From NCBI GenBank assembly GCA_009731375.1, contig BJOX01000266.1, positions 22,078 through 59,004 of the forward strand: DNA of 36,927 nucleotides, given 5' to 3'. Source of the stretch: Paulinella micropora. Taxonomy: Eukaryota > Cercozoa > Imbricatea > Euglyphida. The translations under genes were made by a program, and so were the position numbers. The notes under the pieces were generated by a model. It had not been told where the DNA came from and made no database searches. It saw nothing but the letters and a program-made list of their open reading frames with translations. This document shows positions 7,810-16,703 of this stretch, in pieces. The first letter of the stretch is position 1; the number at the start of each line of letters is the position of its first letter.

Positions 7810-7851
7810 TTTTAGAATTGCGCTTTCGTTTCACTTTCGCTTATTCTAAAA
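7810..7851 (-). promoter_or_regulatory. Start-abutting hairpin of the 7303-7809 gene
   Basis: TTTTAGAAT (7810-7818) and ATTCTAAAA (7843-7851) form a perfect 9-bp stem. On minus the loop reads GCGAAAG...CGAAAGCGC. The ATG follows with no spacer. Loop and placement resemble the hairpins at 16653-16702 and 19148-19199. Confidence 0.65.
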
Positions 7852-7913
7852 GTATTCTATACTAAGATTAATATATTTTTAGTATTTACAAATTAAATAT
7901 TTATTAATATAAT

Positions 7914-10900
7914 ATGTCGCAATATAAATCCTTACTAGGTTTATCAGAAATTGCTGTTGATAGTCTAGACATAAAAAACTTAGACCTTACCAACACTAAT
8001 ATTATTGGTTTAAACACAGACAGAGTGCCAGAAGATGCCGAACCCGTAAATCTTTATTTCAATGATAACCGCTTTGATACACGGCTCGCTTTAAAATCAA
8101 CAACAGATGTCAAAGAAGGAAAAAATTTATACTACACAGAGCAACGAGTAAGGGACAACGACGAAGTTAAAGCCTCAACTCAACACCGCTCCAATACAAG
8201 TAATCCGCACCAAACCAGTCTATACAATCTCATAGACACAAACATATCCGCACCAGTGGTCGGGCAATACTTAACATATAATGATGTAGATGGTAAATGG
8301 AGAAATACAACAATCGGCTCAATTGATACACTCTCTGATGTCGTCATAACCGCACCAATACCGATGAATAGTTATCTTACATATAACTCAATAAACTGGG
8401 TAAATAAAACATTTCCGATAAATGTTGATGAATTCGGCAACATTAATATGGGTGGTAATTTGAATATAACAGGTGTAAATTTACTAAATACGAAAGATGT
8501 TGATACTTGGATATCAGAGCACGAAGACAATAATGATAAAGTGTCAGCGGATGGTTCAATTAATACACACAGCGATGTTTTGATTACAGGCACACCCGCC
8601 GATAACCAACTACTCATTTATAGCACAGGGCAATGGAGAAATGTTGCTTCACCTTTTCTACGACTGGACGGCACCGCCAGTATGACAGCGGGATTAAATA
8701 TGGGAGGGTTTGCGATTACAAATGTAGGCAATGTTGATGGTATTGATGTTTCGGCTCTTGATAGTTCTGTGGTAAAACTAACAGGAGACCAGACTATAAC
8801 AGGAAACAAAAACATTTACTACTTATGTGGCCGTAAAAGATTCAAATCCATTAAATACAGGTAAGTTATTCTTCAATTACAACAATAATATGGGCTCTAT
8901 CTATTCGTCGGAGGCCGGTGGTGCAACGGGCTATCCATTATCTTTTGTCGGCTCGTCCATATTTTTTGCTCCAACAACAGGAGGTGGAATGACATTGACT
9001 GGCAATGTTTTAAATTTTAACAGCACAACAGCAATCAGCGGACTTCCAGCCCCATTCTACGACGGCGATGCTTCAACAAAAGCATATACCGATACGAAAC
9101 TAGCAAAGGACGGTACAACGGCTATGACGGGCAGTTTAAATATGGGTGGTTTTGCTATTACAAATGTTGGTAATGTTGATGGTGTGGATGTATCCACCCT
9201 TGATACTTCTGTGGTCAAACTAACAGGAGACCAAACCATAGCAGGAACCAAAACATTCAGCAACATAATAAATGCGAGCGCGGGGATTGATATGAAAAGC
9301 CAAAGCATAACAAATGTTAATCTTGTTGATGGTGTGGATGTTTCTACTCTTGACACTTCGGTGGTTAAACTAACAGGAGACCAAACCATAGCAGGAAACA
9401 AAAAATTTACTTCAACAATAGAAGTGCGTGGCGCTACTGCCCCAACCGCTTTTGATGGTATCGGTGTTGCCTTTGATACGGCGACAAATATTGGAATGAT
9501 TACCGCACAAAAAATAGCAACAGCGACTTATTATCCTATACAAATAACGGGTTCGTATGTTGAGTTATATTCAGGTAATACTTTAATTATAACCGCAACT
9601 GGCACTACACTATCTTTGAATAACAACAAAATAACAAACTTAGCCACACCATCAGCAACAACGGACGGAGCGATAAAAGGGTATGCGGACACATTGGACG
9701 GGCAAAATGTGAAACTAACAGGAAACCAAACCATAGCAGGAATTAAGACATATAGCAGTGGTGTTGAAATAACGGGAAATTCAATCAATGCGACAACAAA
9801 AGGAACATTTATCGTTTTCAATTCTACCAGTAATATCGGGTCAATTGCTAGTTTGGATATGAAAACAGCAACATATTACAACTTTGAAATTTCTGCGAAA
9901 AAAATAAGTTTTATTATTGACGGGACGATTGTCGGTTGGGTAAATGCTTCGGGGTTAGATTGTAATAGTAGCAAAATAGCCAACCTTGGAACTCCGACAT
10001 TATCAACGGACGGAGCGACAAAAGGGTATGTGGACACATTGGACGGGCAAAATGTAAAACTATCAACAGACCAAACCATAACAGGAAGTAAAACATTTAA
10101 TGGGGCTAGCACTACGATAAAATATCTAACTTTAGCGAACAATGCTGATTTTAATAATCAAACTATCACTAATGGAGGAAATATAACATATAATGGGGCG
10201 AGGATATTAAACCAAAATGGAGGAGATATATTCTTTTCACAGACATCAGGAGATTATCAGTATTTCTTATTTACTCTAAATACTGCTACAAGCGGAACCG
10301 CGAACCAACGAGGTTATGTATTTACGAATGTAGCATCTGATGTAAAAGGGGCGGGACTTTATATTTCAAAACTTTTGGATAATAAAAGTGCTTCGTCTGA
10401 CATTGTCCGTTTTAACAATGCTGGCGGTATGCGGTTTTATGGTGCCTTAGATATGAACTCAAACAATATAACAAATGGCGGAACAATAACTGGAACAACA
10501 ATTACTTCAACCGCGGGGGTATCAACGACGACACTAACCGCAAGCGGATTAATAACGGCAAATGCTGGAATATCAACGACGACACTAACCGCGAGTGGAT
10601 TAATAACGGCAAATGCGAGTATATCAACGACGACACTAACCGCAAGCGGATTGATAACGGCAAATGCTGGAATATCAACAACGACATTGGCAACGAGCGA
10701 CAAAATAACAACAACTAAAGATGTATCAAATGTAAGCCGTCCAATAATTATAGGCAATTCAACAAAATCAGCAAATGGGGCGACAGGTGGATTAGAATTA
10801 TACGGAACGGCGAGTAATATAGGAGGGGCACACTTACAGGCAGTAATATCCACAGATGCTTATCCAACATTTCAATTATTGAACTGGGCACACGACAATG

Positions 10901-11679
10901 TTAATTTAAGTTTTGATGCTTATTTTGACGGCACGAACTGGAAATCATCTTCTGCGTCATCTAACTTTCTAATTCAAAAAGGTGTAAAACTCGCTTTTTA
11001 TTATAATTCAGGAACAGCGGTTGGAAACAATATATCTTACACTGAGGCGATGAACATTAATACGTCGGGAGAGGTAGTCATCCCAACAGCATCCAGCGGT
11101 AATTTATTAATACGAAAAAGACCCGCTTCTACCGTTGACGCACAACTATTTTTTAAATCGGGAGGATATACGAATTATGCATCAATAGTTTCTTCTACTG
11201 GTTTGCTTCACGCTTGGACTACTTCAAACTCTACTACTGGCGAGCCGTCTGGTGCTTATAATTATATTCCTTTGAATGGTTCTTGGACACCATCATCGGA
11301 TAGACGGCTTAAATCAGATATTAAAACATTAGACTGCGGTGATTGTTGCGAAAAACTAATGAAAATAAATTGTTGTTCGTATTATTGGAAAGCAGATGAA
11401 AAGAAAGAAAAAAAGAACCACGGATTTATTGCTGACGAAGTTAAAAAAATATTTCCTGAATTTGTATCTGAAAGTGGAATGAAAGCAGAGGATGGAGAAG
11501 GCTACCTTGAAGGTATAACATACACTGACTTTATACCTGTATTGGTCAGCGGATTTCAACATATGGCGGAAAAAGTGATTAATTTAGAGAAAGAAAATAA
11601 AACTTTACTTAATATATTACAAGATTTAACCAACCAACTAGCAGAAATACGAGCCGTTGTATATCCAACCAATGGCTAA
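7914..11679 (+). CDS. Fibre-like protein with C-terminal S74 self-cleaving chaperone (frameshifted)
   Basis: This is a long beta-rich fibre built from repeats of the type MGGFAITNV..VDGVDVSTLD..VKLTGDQTI.G, followed by 17-residue repeats (10516-10719). The C terminus has the S74 intramolecular chaperone signature SSDRRLKSDI at about 11290-11319, with the Ser and Lys of SDRRLK spaced as in the catalytic dyad, then a helical tail. S74 domains trimerise and cleave themselves off phage tailspikes and fibres, so this is probably a virion attachment fibre. The frame from 7914 stops at 8864; the rest is open in another frame. The shift maps to an A5 run at 8808-8812, consistent with one extra A. The two parts together correspond to about 1250 codons. 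Confidence 0.88.
10516..10719 (+). repeat. 51-bp coding tandem repeat in the fibre
   Basis: Four 17-codon units (GISTTTLTASGLITANA type) follow one another at 10516, 10567, 10618 and 10669; the first three are nearly identical in DNA and the last is diverged. Recent unit duplication would change fibre length. Confidence 0.9.
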
Positions 11680-12022
11680 TAATACAACCAGACTTCACAG
11701 ACCACCACCTATTATGGATAGGGATGGCGAACTAACTCCAGAATTAAAGTCTCGTGTTCTTGAAGTAGAACTAAAGACTGAGGAAAAAAAAGTAGAGCAC
11801 GAATTAGAGGATAACTGGTCGTGCTGTTGTATGAAAAACAGACCAACCGACAGCCGACTTATTAAATACTTATTTCAAATGGGTATCATTATCTCCATCA
11901 TCACCCTTTGTATCGTGAGGCTATCTGAAAAGAACTTACCTTGTGAGGTTGCTAATACTTATGTCGGTATTTTAACACTTTTGATTGGGATATGCCTTCC
12001 ATCGCCTTCTTCAAAGAAGTGA
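11672..12022 (+). CDS. Small two-helix membrane protein
   Basis: The ATG at 11672 overlaps the end of the fibre gene by eight bases (the stop is inside ATGGCTAA), giving 116 aa. The N-terminal ~50 residues are hydrophilic and charged. Two hydrophobic segments follow: YLFQMGIIISIITLCIV at ~residues 68-84 and a second around TYVGILTLLIGICL near 97-110, separated by a short loop. A Cys cluster (SCCC) precedes the first. This looks like an inner virion-membrane or holin-like protein; neither is proven. The tight coupling to the fibre gene suggests shared expression. Confidence 0.7.
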   Translation: MANNTTRLHRPPPIMDRDGELTPELKSRVLEVELKTEEKKVEHELEDNWSCCCMKNRPTDSRLIKYLFQMGIIISIITLCIVRLSEKNLPCEVANTYVGILTLLIGICLPSPSSKK

Positions 12023-12306
12023 GCACTCGTATAAGTGTATTTTATACCACATATCATCATTTGAGCACATTAAAGGCAGGGCTTCATCAAAACTTATACA
12101 CCAATCACTAAAAGGTTTATACACACATTTAAATTTAGTATCTATACCTTTTTGAATACAATAAACACAACTTTATATTCTTTTTTTCACTTATCCGTGA
12201 GTAAAAGTCGCATGCCGTCCGAGCAATAGCAAACATCATCCTATTGGATGAAAATAACACAAACAAGAATATTAAAATCATTTTTTTATATTATACAAAA
12301 TATAGT

Positions 12307-12537
12307 ATGAGTGAGTTCAAATACCAAAAGATTATTTTTCTAAGCAATGATTTTGCTGGAGGAAGCAAAACATTTAATAAAAATATTCAAATGTCATTCA
12401 CACCCACCAAAATGAATGTTAAGTTTATCCACTATATGAACGACCAGACAGAGACAAAAACCAGAATTCTTTACATGGATAGAATTGGAATTATTGGAAC
12501 ATTTGCGGACAGCACTACAGCAAACATTTCAAATCTC
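12307..12537 (+). CDS. Unknown protein, N-terminal part (ends in assembly gap)
   Basis: ATG at 12307 opens a frame (starts MSEFKYQKIIFLSND) that is still open at the gap, 77 codons in. The segment is beta-rich with aromatic residues and looks like a small structural protein. The frame is open upstream to 12244, but that part is low-complexity AT-rich and an A/T-rich leader ends at 12307, so the later ATG is preferred. The apparent continuity with the ATPase is an effect of Ns; they are almost certainly separate genes. Confidence 0.6.
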
Positions 12538-13095
12538 NNNNNNNNNNNNNNNNNNNNNNNNNNNNNNNNNNNNNNNNNNNNNNNNNNNNNNNNNNNNNNN
12601 NNNNNNNNNNNNNNNNNNNNNNNNNNNNNNNNNNNNNNNNNNNNNNNNNNNNNNNNNNNNNNNNNNNNNNNNNNNNNNNNNNNNNNNNNNNNNNNNNNNN
12701 NNNNNNNNNNNNNNNNNNNNNNNNNNNNNNNNNNNNNNNNNNNNNNNNNNNNNNNNNNNNNNNNNNNNNNNNNNNNNNNNNNNNNNNNNNNNNNNNNNNN
12801 NNNNNNNNNNNNNNNNNNNNNNNNNNNNNNNNNNNNNNNNNNNNNNNNNNNNNNNNNNNNNNNNNNNNNNNNNNNNNNNNNNNNNNNNNNNNNNNNNNNN
12901 NNNNNNNNNNNNNNNNNNNNNNNNNNNNNNNNNNNNNNNNNNNNNNNNNNNNNNNNNNNNNNNNNNNNNNNNNNNNNNNNNNNNNNNNNNNNNNNNNNNN
13001 NNNNNNNNNNNNNNNNNNNNNNNNNNNNNNNNNNNNNNNNNNNNNNNNNNNNNNNNNNNNNNNNNNNNNNNNNNNNNNNNNNNNNNNNNNNNNNN
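12538..13095. other. Assembly gap (558 N)
   Basis: Only Ns. It removes the end of the 12307 gene and the start of the ATPase gene. The true length may differ from 558. Confidence 1.
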
Positions 13096-13905
13096 AAGAT
13101 AAACAATGTCAAGGTGAAGCCAGTAAAACAAGAGGGTGATGGAAACAAAAAGGCCAAGGGTTATAAATTATTCAATGAGCCTTATGCCAATATATTTCTA
13201 CTTGCCCGTAAGAAGAGCGGTAAGACGACAGCACTATTTGAAATACTGAAAAGGACAACAGACAGAAAAACCCGTATCGTTATTATCGCTTCAACAATCC
13301 ACAAGGACTACATTTATAAAGCAATGGTTAAGCACTTTAAGAACAGAGGCAACCCGATGGCAATATATACCTTTCTCAAATCGGATGGTGTAAATGTCAT
13401 TGATTACGAATTAGACAAATTGAACAAACCAGACGAAGAACAAGAAGGAGAAGTAAAACAGGACAAAGAAGAAATAGAGAAACCACAATTTCTTTATTTT
13501 GGCAAAGAAGAAAAAAAGAAAACTACCGAAGCAAAAGAACGACCCAGCAAGTATATTTCGCCAGAGGTTGTTTTTGTTTTGGATGATTTAGGGAGCGGTT
13601 TAAGAGATAAGTCCGTAAGCGATTTGTTAAAAAAGAATAGGCACTATAAATCAAAGGTGATTATGTCTAGTCAGTATCTGAACGACCTACGACCAGAAGC
13701 CATTAAGCAGTTAGATTATTTGTTAATCTTTCCAAGCCAGTCTCAGGATAAAATGGAACTCGTGTATAAGCACTTAGACCTATCTTTTGATTTTGATTAT
13801 TTTCTTCAAAAGTATCACGAAGCAACAAAGGAGAGATTGAATTTTCTTTATGTTTCGAGTGTTGATGATGAGTTAAGAAAAAATTTTGCTTACAGATTAA
13901 AATGA
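13096..13905 (+). CDS. FtsK/HerA-type genome-packaging ATPase (5' end in gap)
   Basis: The visible 269 residues contain a Walker A motif (LARKKSGKTT, Ala replacing the first Gly), a Walker B motif (VVFVLDDLG) and a downstream segment (VIMSSQYLNDLRPEA) matching the sensor region of viral A32-like packaging ATPases. Such ATPases pump DNA into preformed capsids in Polintons, virophages and large DNA viruses. A Lys/Glu-rich insertion lies between the A and B motifs (residues ~110-150 of the visible part). Only a short N-terminal piece should be missing. It is followed at once by the intergenic hairpin cassette. Confidence 0.93.
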   Translation, partial: KINNVKVKPVKQEGDGNKKAKGYKLFNEPYANIFLLARKKSGKTTALFEILKRTTDRKTRIVIIASTIHKDYIYKAMVKHFKNRGNPMAIYTFLKSDGVNVIDYELDKLNKPDEEQEGEVKQDKEEIEKPQFLYFGKEEKKKTTEAKERPSKYISPEVVFVLDDLGSGLRDKSVSDLLKKNRHYKSKVIMSSQYLNDLRPEAIKQLDYLLIFPSQSQDKMELVYKHLDLSFDFDYFLQKYHEATKERLNFLYVSSVDDELRKNFAYRLK

Positions 13906-13907
13906 TA

Positions 13908-13952
13908 TTCGTAAATCCACACTCCCGCTACCGCTCCCGTGTGTTTTACGAA
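13908..13952 (+). terminator. 3' hairpin, copy 1 (after ATPase)
   Basis: TTCGTAAA (13908-13915) pairs with TTTACGAA ending at 13952, with inner CACAC/GTGTG arms and a CCCGCTACCGCTCCC loop. It starts at the stop codon region of the ATPase. It is one of four related copies with covarying outer arms. Confidence 0.7.
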
Positions 13953-13956
13953 CATC

Positions 13957-14014
13957 GATGTTTATCAACAAACGAAAATGAGTGAAACGAATGAGAGTGT
14001 AGTTGATAAATATC
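13957..14014 (+). promoter_or_regulatory. Second hairpin, copy 1
   Basis: GATgTTTATCAAC (13957-13969) pairs with GTTGATAAAtATC (14002-14014). The loop carries ACGAAAA and GAAACGA. It lies 46 bases before ATG 14061. It is the second half of the repeated intergenic cassette. Confidence 0.55.
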
Positions 14015-14060
14015 ATTAAAATAATATTTTTAGAATTAATAAATATTTTTTCATAGTATA

Positions 14061-14384
14061 ATGGTAGTGAAAACAACTCGTGTTGAAGTTATTCCAACAA
14101 TCGGCAAACGAACTATTAACTCAAGCACAATGGCTGGAGGTAAAAAGAAGTCTGGTCGCAAGAAGAAGCAAGGAGGCAAGGGACAGGCTGGCGGTAAAAT
14201 TAACTGGCAAAAAGTCGGCAAAACCGCAATGGCTGTTGATAAATTTCTTCGCGGTAATAAGTTAATCTCTAGGACTGCGGGAGCATTAAGTAGCGTCGGG
14301 GTACCTTACGCTGGTAGTGTTGGTGCTGTAGCATCAAGACTGGGGTATGGTAAGCAGAGAGGAAGAGGTGCCCTTAAATTCTAA
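14061..14384 (+). CDS. Small basic protein with hydrophobic tail (PX-like virion core candidate)
   Basis: The product is 107 aa. Residues ~25-45 are a Gly/Lys/Arg patch (GGKKKSGRKKKQGGKG). Residues ~70-95 are an Ala/Gly/Ser/Val-rich, weakly hydrophobic segment (TAGALSSVGVPYAGSVGAVA), ending with GYGKQRGRG. Position in the late block and composition resemble the small basic core or membrane-active proteins of adenovirus-like and Polinton-type viruses. The assignment is by composition only. An AT-rich, TATA-like leader precedes the ATG. Confidence 0.65.
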   Translation: MVVKTTRVEVIPTIGKRTINSSTMAGGKKKSGRKKKQGGKGQAGGKINWQKVGKTAMAVDKFLRGNKLISRTAGALSSVGVPYAGSVGAVASRLGYGKQRGRGALKF

Positions 14385-14430
14385 AAAAATAATTTGATAT
14401 AACACAGAAGTATTTTTTTGTTAATATACG

Positions 14431-15267
14431 ATGGTCGTCAAAAAAGTGAAGAAACAGAAATTAAGACCCCCGCGTGTTTATAGGAATAAAAGCGGGAAGC
14501 CGTATATTATCCAGAAGGGTAAAAAATATTATCTTAATTTTGGTAAGAAAACAAATGATATGAGCACACTTCAAATTGTTAAACTTTTTATGAAATACTT
14601 GAGCAGACCAAAAGCAAAGAAAAAAGAAAAGAAGGAGGATAATCTCCGACATGTCGGAGATAAGCGGAAAGTCCAGAGTCTGTCTGAGATTGAGCAGAAT
14701 ACGAGAACCGCCATTAATGACCACTTAGACAAACTCAGAAAGGAGAAATACGAAAAGATTGATGAGATTGACCAAAAAGAGAAAAAGGCACAGGCGGATG
14801 CTGAAGAAGAAAAGAAGAGGCAAGAAAGAAAAGACATAGCAGATGCTAAGGAAAGGCAGGATGATTTAGCAAGGATACACCGCAATGAACTATCCGATAT
14901 CAAGGAACGACAAGAACAAAAAGCCAGAGAACTAAGAAGGGAGCAAAAACTCATAGATGATGTAAAAATATGAAGAAGATAGAAAAAATAGGATACAAGC
15001 ATTACCACCGCCACCACAATATCAATATATTATGCCACCACAATATGGACAGCCACAAGCACCGCCACAATTTGGAGCGCCGCCACAAGCACCATATCTC
15101 CAACATGTTGGAGATAATCCATTAGGAGCGCCGCCACAAGCACCGCCATTACCTAATTTAGGAGATGAAGCACCATTGAAAACGAAAGAGCAATATGAGG
15201 AAGAAAAAAAGCAAAAGCAGAAAGATATTGAAACACTGAAATTAGCAGGATATACAGATAAGTTCAT
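14431..15267 (+). CDS. Basic coiled-coil protein with PQ-rich extension (frameshift, ends in gap)
   Basis: The frame from ATG 14431 encodes a basic N terminus (KKVKKQKLRPPR), a segment with aromatic residues, then a long charged coiled coil (residues ~85-178), and stops at 14971-14973. The neighbouring frame is open from just after that region and encodes a Pro/Gln/Ala-rich stretch (repeated APPQ units) up to the gap. The join falls in an A5 run at 14964-14968, consistent with one extra A, so I treat it as one gene. Two palindromic insert-like units lie inside it (14642-14661 and 15096-15115). Function unknown; a virion scaffold or core protein is a guess. Confidence 0.6.
14642..14661. repeat. 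20-bp palindrome inside the coiled-coil gene
   Basis: ATCTCCGACATGTCGGAGAT is a perfect palindrome, identical to 21474-21493 and one transition pair from 15096-15115. Here it is translated (RHVGDK). Confidence 0.85.
15096..15115. repeat. 20-bp palindrome variant inside the PQ-rich part
   Basis: ATCTCCAACATGTTGGAGAT is a perfect palindrome with a compensatory change relative to 14642-14661. It is translated (LQHVGD). Confidence 0.85.
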
Positions 15268-15591
15268 NNNNNNNNNNNNNNNNNNNNNNNNNNNNNNNNN
15301 NNNNNNNNNNNNNNNNNNNNNNNNNNNNNNNNNNNNNNNNNNNNNNNNNNNNNNNNNNNNNNNNNNNNNNNNNNNNNNNNNNNNNNNNNNNNNNNNNNNN
15401 NNNNNNNNNNNNNNNNNNNNNNNNNNNNNNNNNNNNNNNNNNNNNNNNNNNNNNNNNNNNNNNNNNNNNNNNNNNNNNNNNNNNNNNNNNNNNNNNNNNN
15501 NNNNNNNNNNNNNNNNNNNNNNNNNNNNNNNNNNNNNNNNNNNNNNNNNNNNNNNNNNNNNNNNNNNNNNNNNNNNNNNNNNNNNNNNNNN
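15268..15591. other. Assembly gap (324 N)
   Basis: Only Ns. It hides the end of the PQ-rich protein and the start of the protease gene, so it cannot be decided whether they are one or two genes. Confidence 1.
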
Positions 15592-16569
15592 GTGGCGGAT
15601 TATGCTAGATATGAAGAGTACATGGGTACTAGTGAGCAAAAAGGTACTGGAGGGGGAAAAACCCCCTACCATACCCCCAAGCGTCGCGTAGACACTGGAG
15701 CGAAGACATTAGAAGAATTAATTGATAAGGTATTTTCAATTGCGAAAATAAAAAAATACTTAGCCCGCAAAGATTGGAGGCACACAATGAATAAAAAGGA
15801 TTTTGTAAAAACTCTAACTAGCAAAATGACAATAGACCCAAATGTAGATAAACAAGTTTCAGCGGATTTAAATGTTGATGAAGGGATGCCACTGGAGGGG
15901 GTTTCACCCCCTACCATACCCCCGAGCGTCGCGGAGACACCGCTACCCCCTAGCGTCGCGGATACAGCCATACCCCCGAGCGTCGCGGAGACGCCACAGC
16001 AACAACAGCAAGAGGAGACAAGCATACCCCCGAGCGTCGCGGAGACGCCACAGCAGGAGGGTGAGGGGCGGGGATTAATGACTAATGAAATAGATGATAT
16101 AATGAAAAAATATGGATGGTATCTCGGAGCGATAGCAAGTGATGAAATCTACAAACTAAATCCAGAAAAAAGAAAGCGATACGGATTTATTATGAATTTA
16201 GATAATCACAAACAAGCGGGGTCTCATTGGATTGCTATATGGGTAAGTCTGGATAAAGACAGAAGTGTTGAAGTGTATGACCCTTTGGCTGAATATCAAC
16301 CGACTGAAGACTTTCAACAACAAATGAAACAACTAATAGATAAAAGCCACCCAGATAGTTATTTATTGATGAAGGTCAATCAAGTAAAACAACAATCTGA
16401 TACGAGCGACACATGTGGATGGCACTCAATGCGGTTTCTTTTAGAGCGAGCAAAAGGAGTGCGATTTAAATTTGCTAGTTGCTACACAGACTTAAAAGAA
16501 GACGAAGCAGAAAAATTAAAAGCACAGAATGGATATGGCGATGGTGAGGGATTTAATACCTATTTGTAA
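15592..16569 (+). CDS. Adenain-like cysteine protease with repeat-rich N terminus (5' end in gap)
   Basis: The C-terminal ~165 residues have the Ulp1/adenain layout: His in GSHWIAIW, the acidic residue in VEVYDPLAE, and QSDTSDTCGWHSMRF with the nucleophile Cys and an upstream Gln for the oxyanion hole. These proteases mature the capsids of adenoviruses, virophages and Polintons. The preceding ~190 residues are unusual: a helical segment, then several IPPSVAETP repeats separated by Gln-rich linkers. The gene runs out of the gap, so the true start is unknown. The stop codon lies within the arm of the following 3' hairpin. Confidence 0.9.
   Translation: MADYARYEEYMGTSEQKGTGGGKTPYHTPKRRVDTGAKTLEELIDKVFSIAKIKKYLARKDWRHTMNKKDFVKTLTSKMTIDPNVDKQVSADLNVDEGMPLEGVSPPTIPPSVAETPLPPSVADTAIPPSVAETPQQQQQEETSIPPSVAETPQQEGEGRGLMTNEIDDIMKKYGWYLGAIASDEIYKLNPEKRKRYGFIMNLDNHKQAGSHWIAIWVSLDKDRSVEVYDPLAEYQPTEDFQQQMKQLIDKSHPDSYLLMKVNQVKQQSDTSDTCGWHSMRFLLERAKGVRFKFASCYTDLKEDEAEKLKAQNGYGDGEGFNTYL
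15646..16055 (+). repeat. GC-rich repeat units inside the protease gene
   Basis: A unit containing GAGCGTCGCGGAGAC recurs near 15930, 15951, 15980 and 16034, with a variant near 15682. Two of these are preceded by CTGGAGGGGG-(4-5 nt)-CCCCC hairpins (about 15647 and 15892). The later copies read IPPSVAET; the first is read in another frame (YHTPKRRVDTG). The same DNA unit coding differently implies spread at DNA level. Confidence 0.75.
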
Positions 16570-16613
16570 ATTCACACTCTCGTTGCTACCGCAACTCTCG
16601 TGTGTTTTACAAA
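16563..16613 (+). terminator. 3' hairpin, copy 2 (after protease)
   Basis: TTTGTAAA (16563-16570) pairs with TTTACAAA (16606-16613), with inner CACAC/GTGTG arms. The left arm includes the protease stop codon TAA (16567-16569). Confidence 0.7.
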
Positions 16614-16633
16614 CTTCATTTTGAAAAAATATA

Positions 16634-16647
16634 TTTAATAATATAGG
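16634..16647 (+). promoter_or_regulatory. Putative late promoter element
   Basis: TTTAATAATATAGG lies just upstream of the start-proximal hairpin of the penton gene. The equivalent place before the 19195 gene has TTTAATGATATAGG (19130-19143), 13 of 14 bases identical. A TATA-like core promoter is a reasonable inference. Confidence 0.45.
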
Positions 16648-16652
16648 AAAAC

Positions 16653-16702
16653 GATTTTCTAAAACCAACGAAAGCGTAGCGAAAGTTGGAATTTAGAAAA
16701 TC
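16653..16702 (+). promoter_or_regulatory. Start-abutting hairpin of the penton gene
   Basis: GATTTTCTAAA (16653-16663) pairs with TTTAGAAAATC (16692-16702), and CCAAC (16665-16669) with GTTGG (16685-16689). The loop is GAAAGCGTAGCGAAA. ATG 16704 follows one base later. Confidence 0.7.
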
Positions 16703-16703
16703 A

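Noticed and set aside
8801-8830. Programmed -1 ribosomal frameshift in the fibre gene
   Set aside because: The frame change needed is +1 and the heptamer is CAAAAAC, not a good tandem-slippage site; a one-base homopolymer indel is simpler.
12244-13905. A single 553-codon gene joining the 12307 protein and the ATPase
   Set aside because: The join passes entirely through 558 Ns, which hide stops; the two ends have unrelated composition and the ATPase family does not need such an extension.
15032-15691. Protein running from the PQ-rich part through the gap in one frame
   Set aside because: Continuity depends on 324 Ns; after the gap this frame ends quickly, while the protease lies in another frame.
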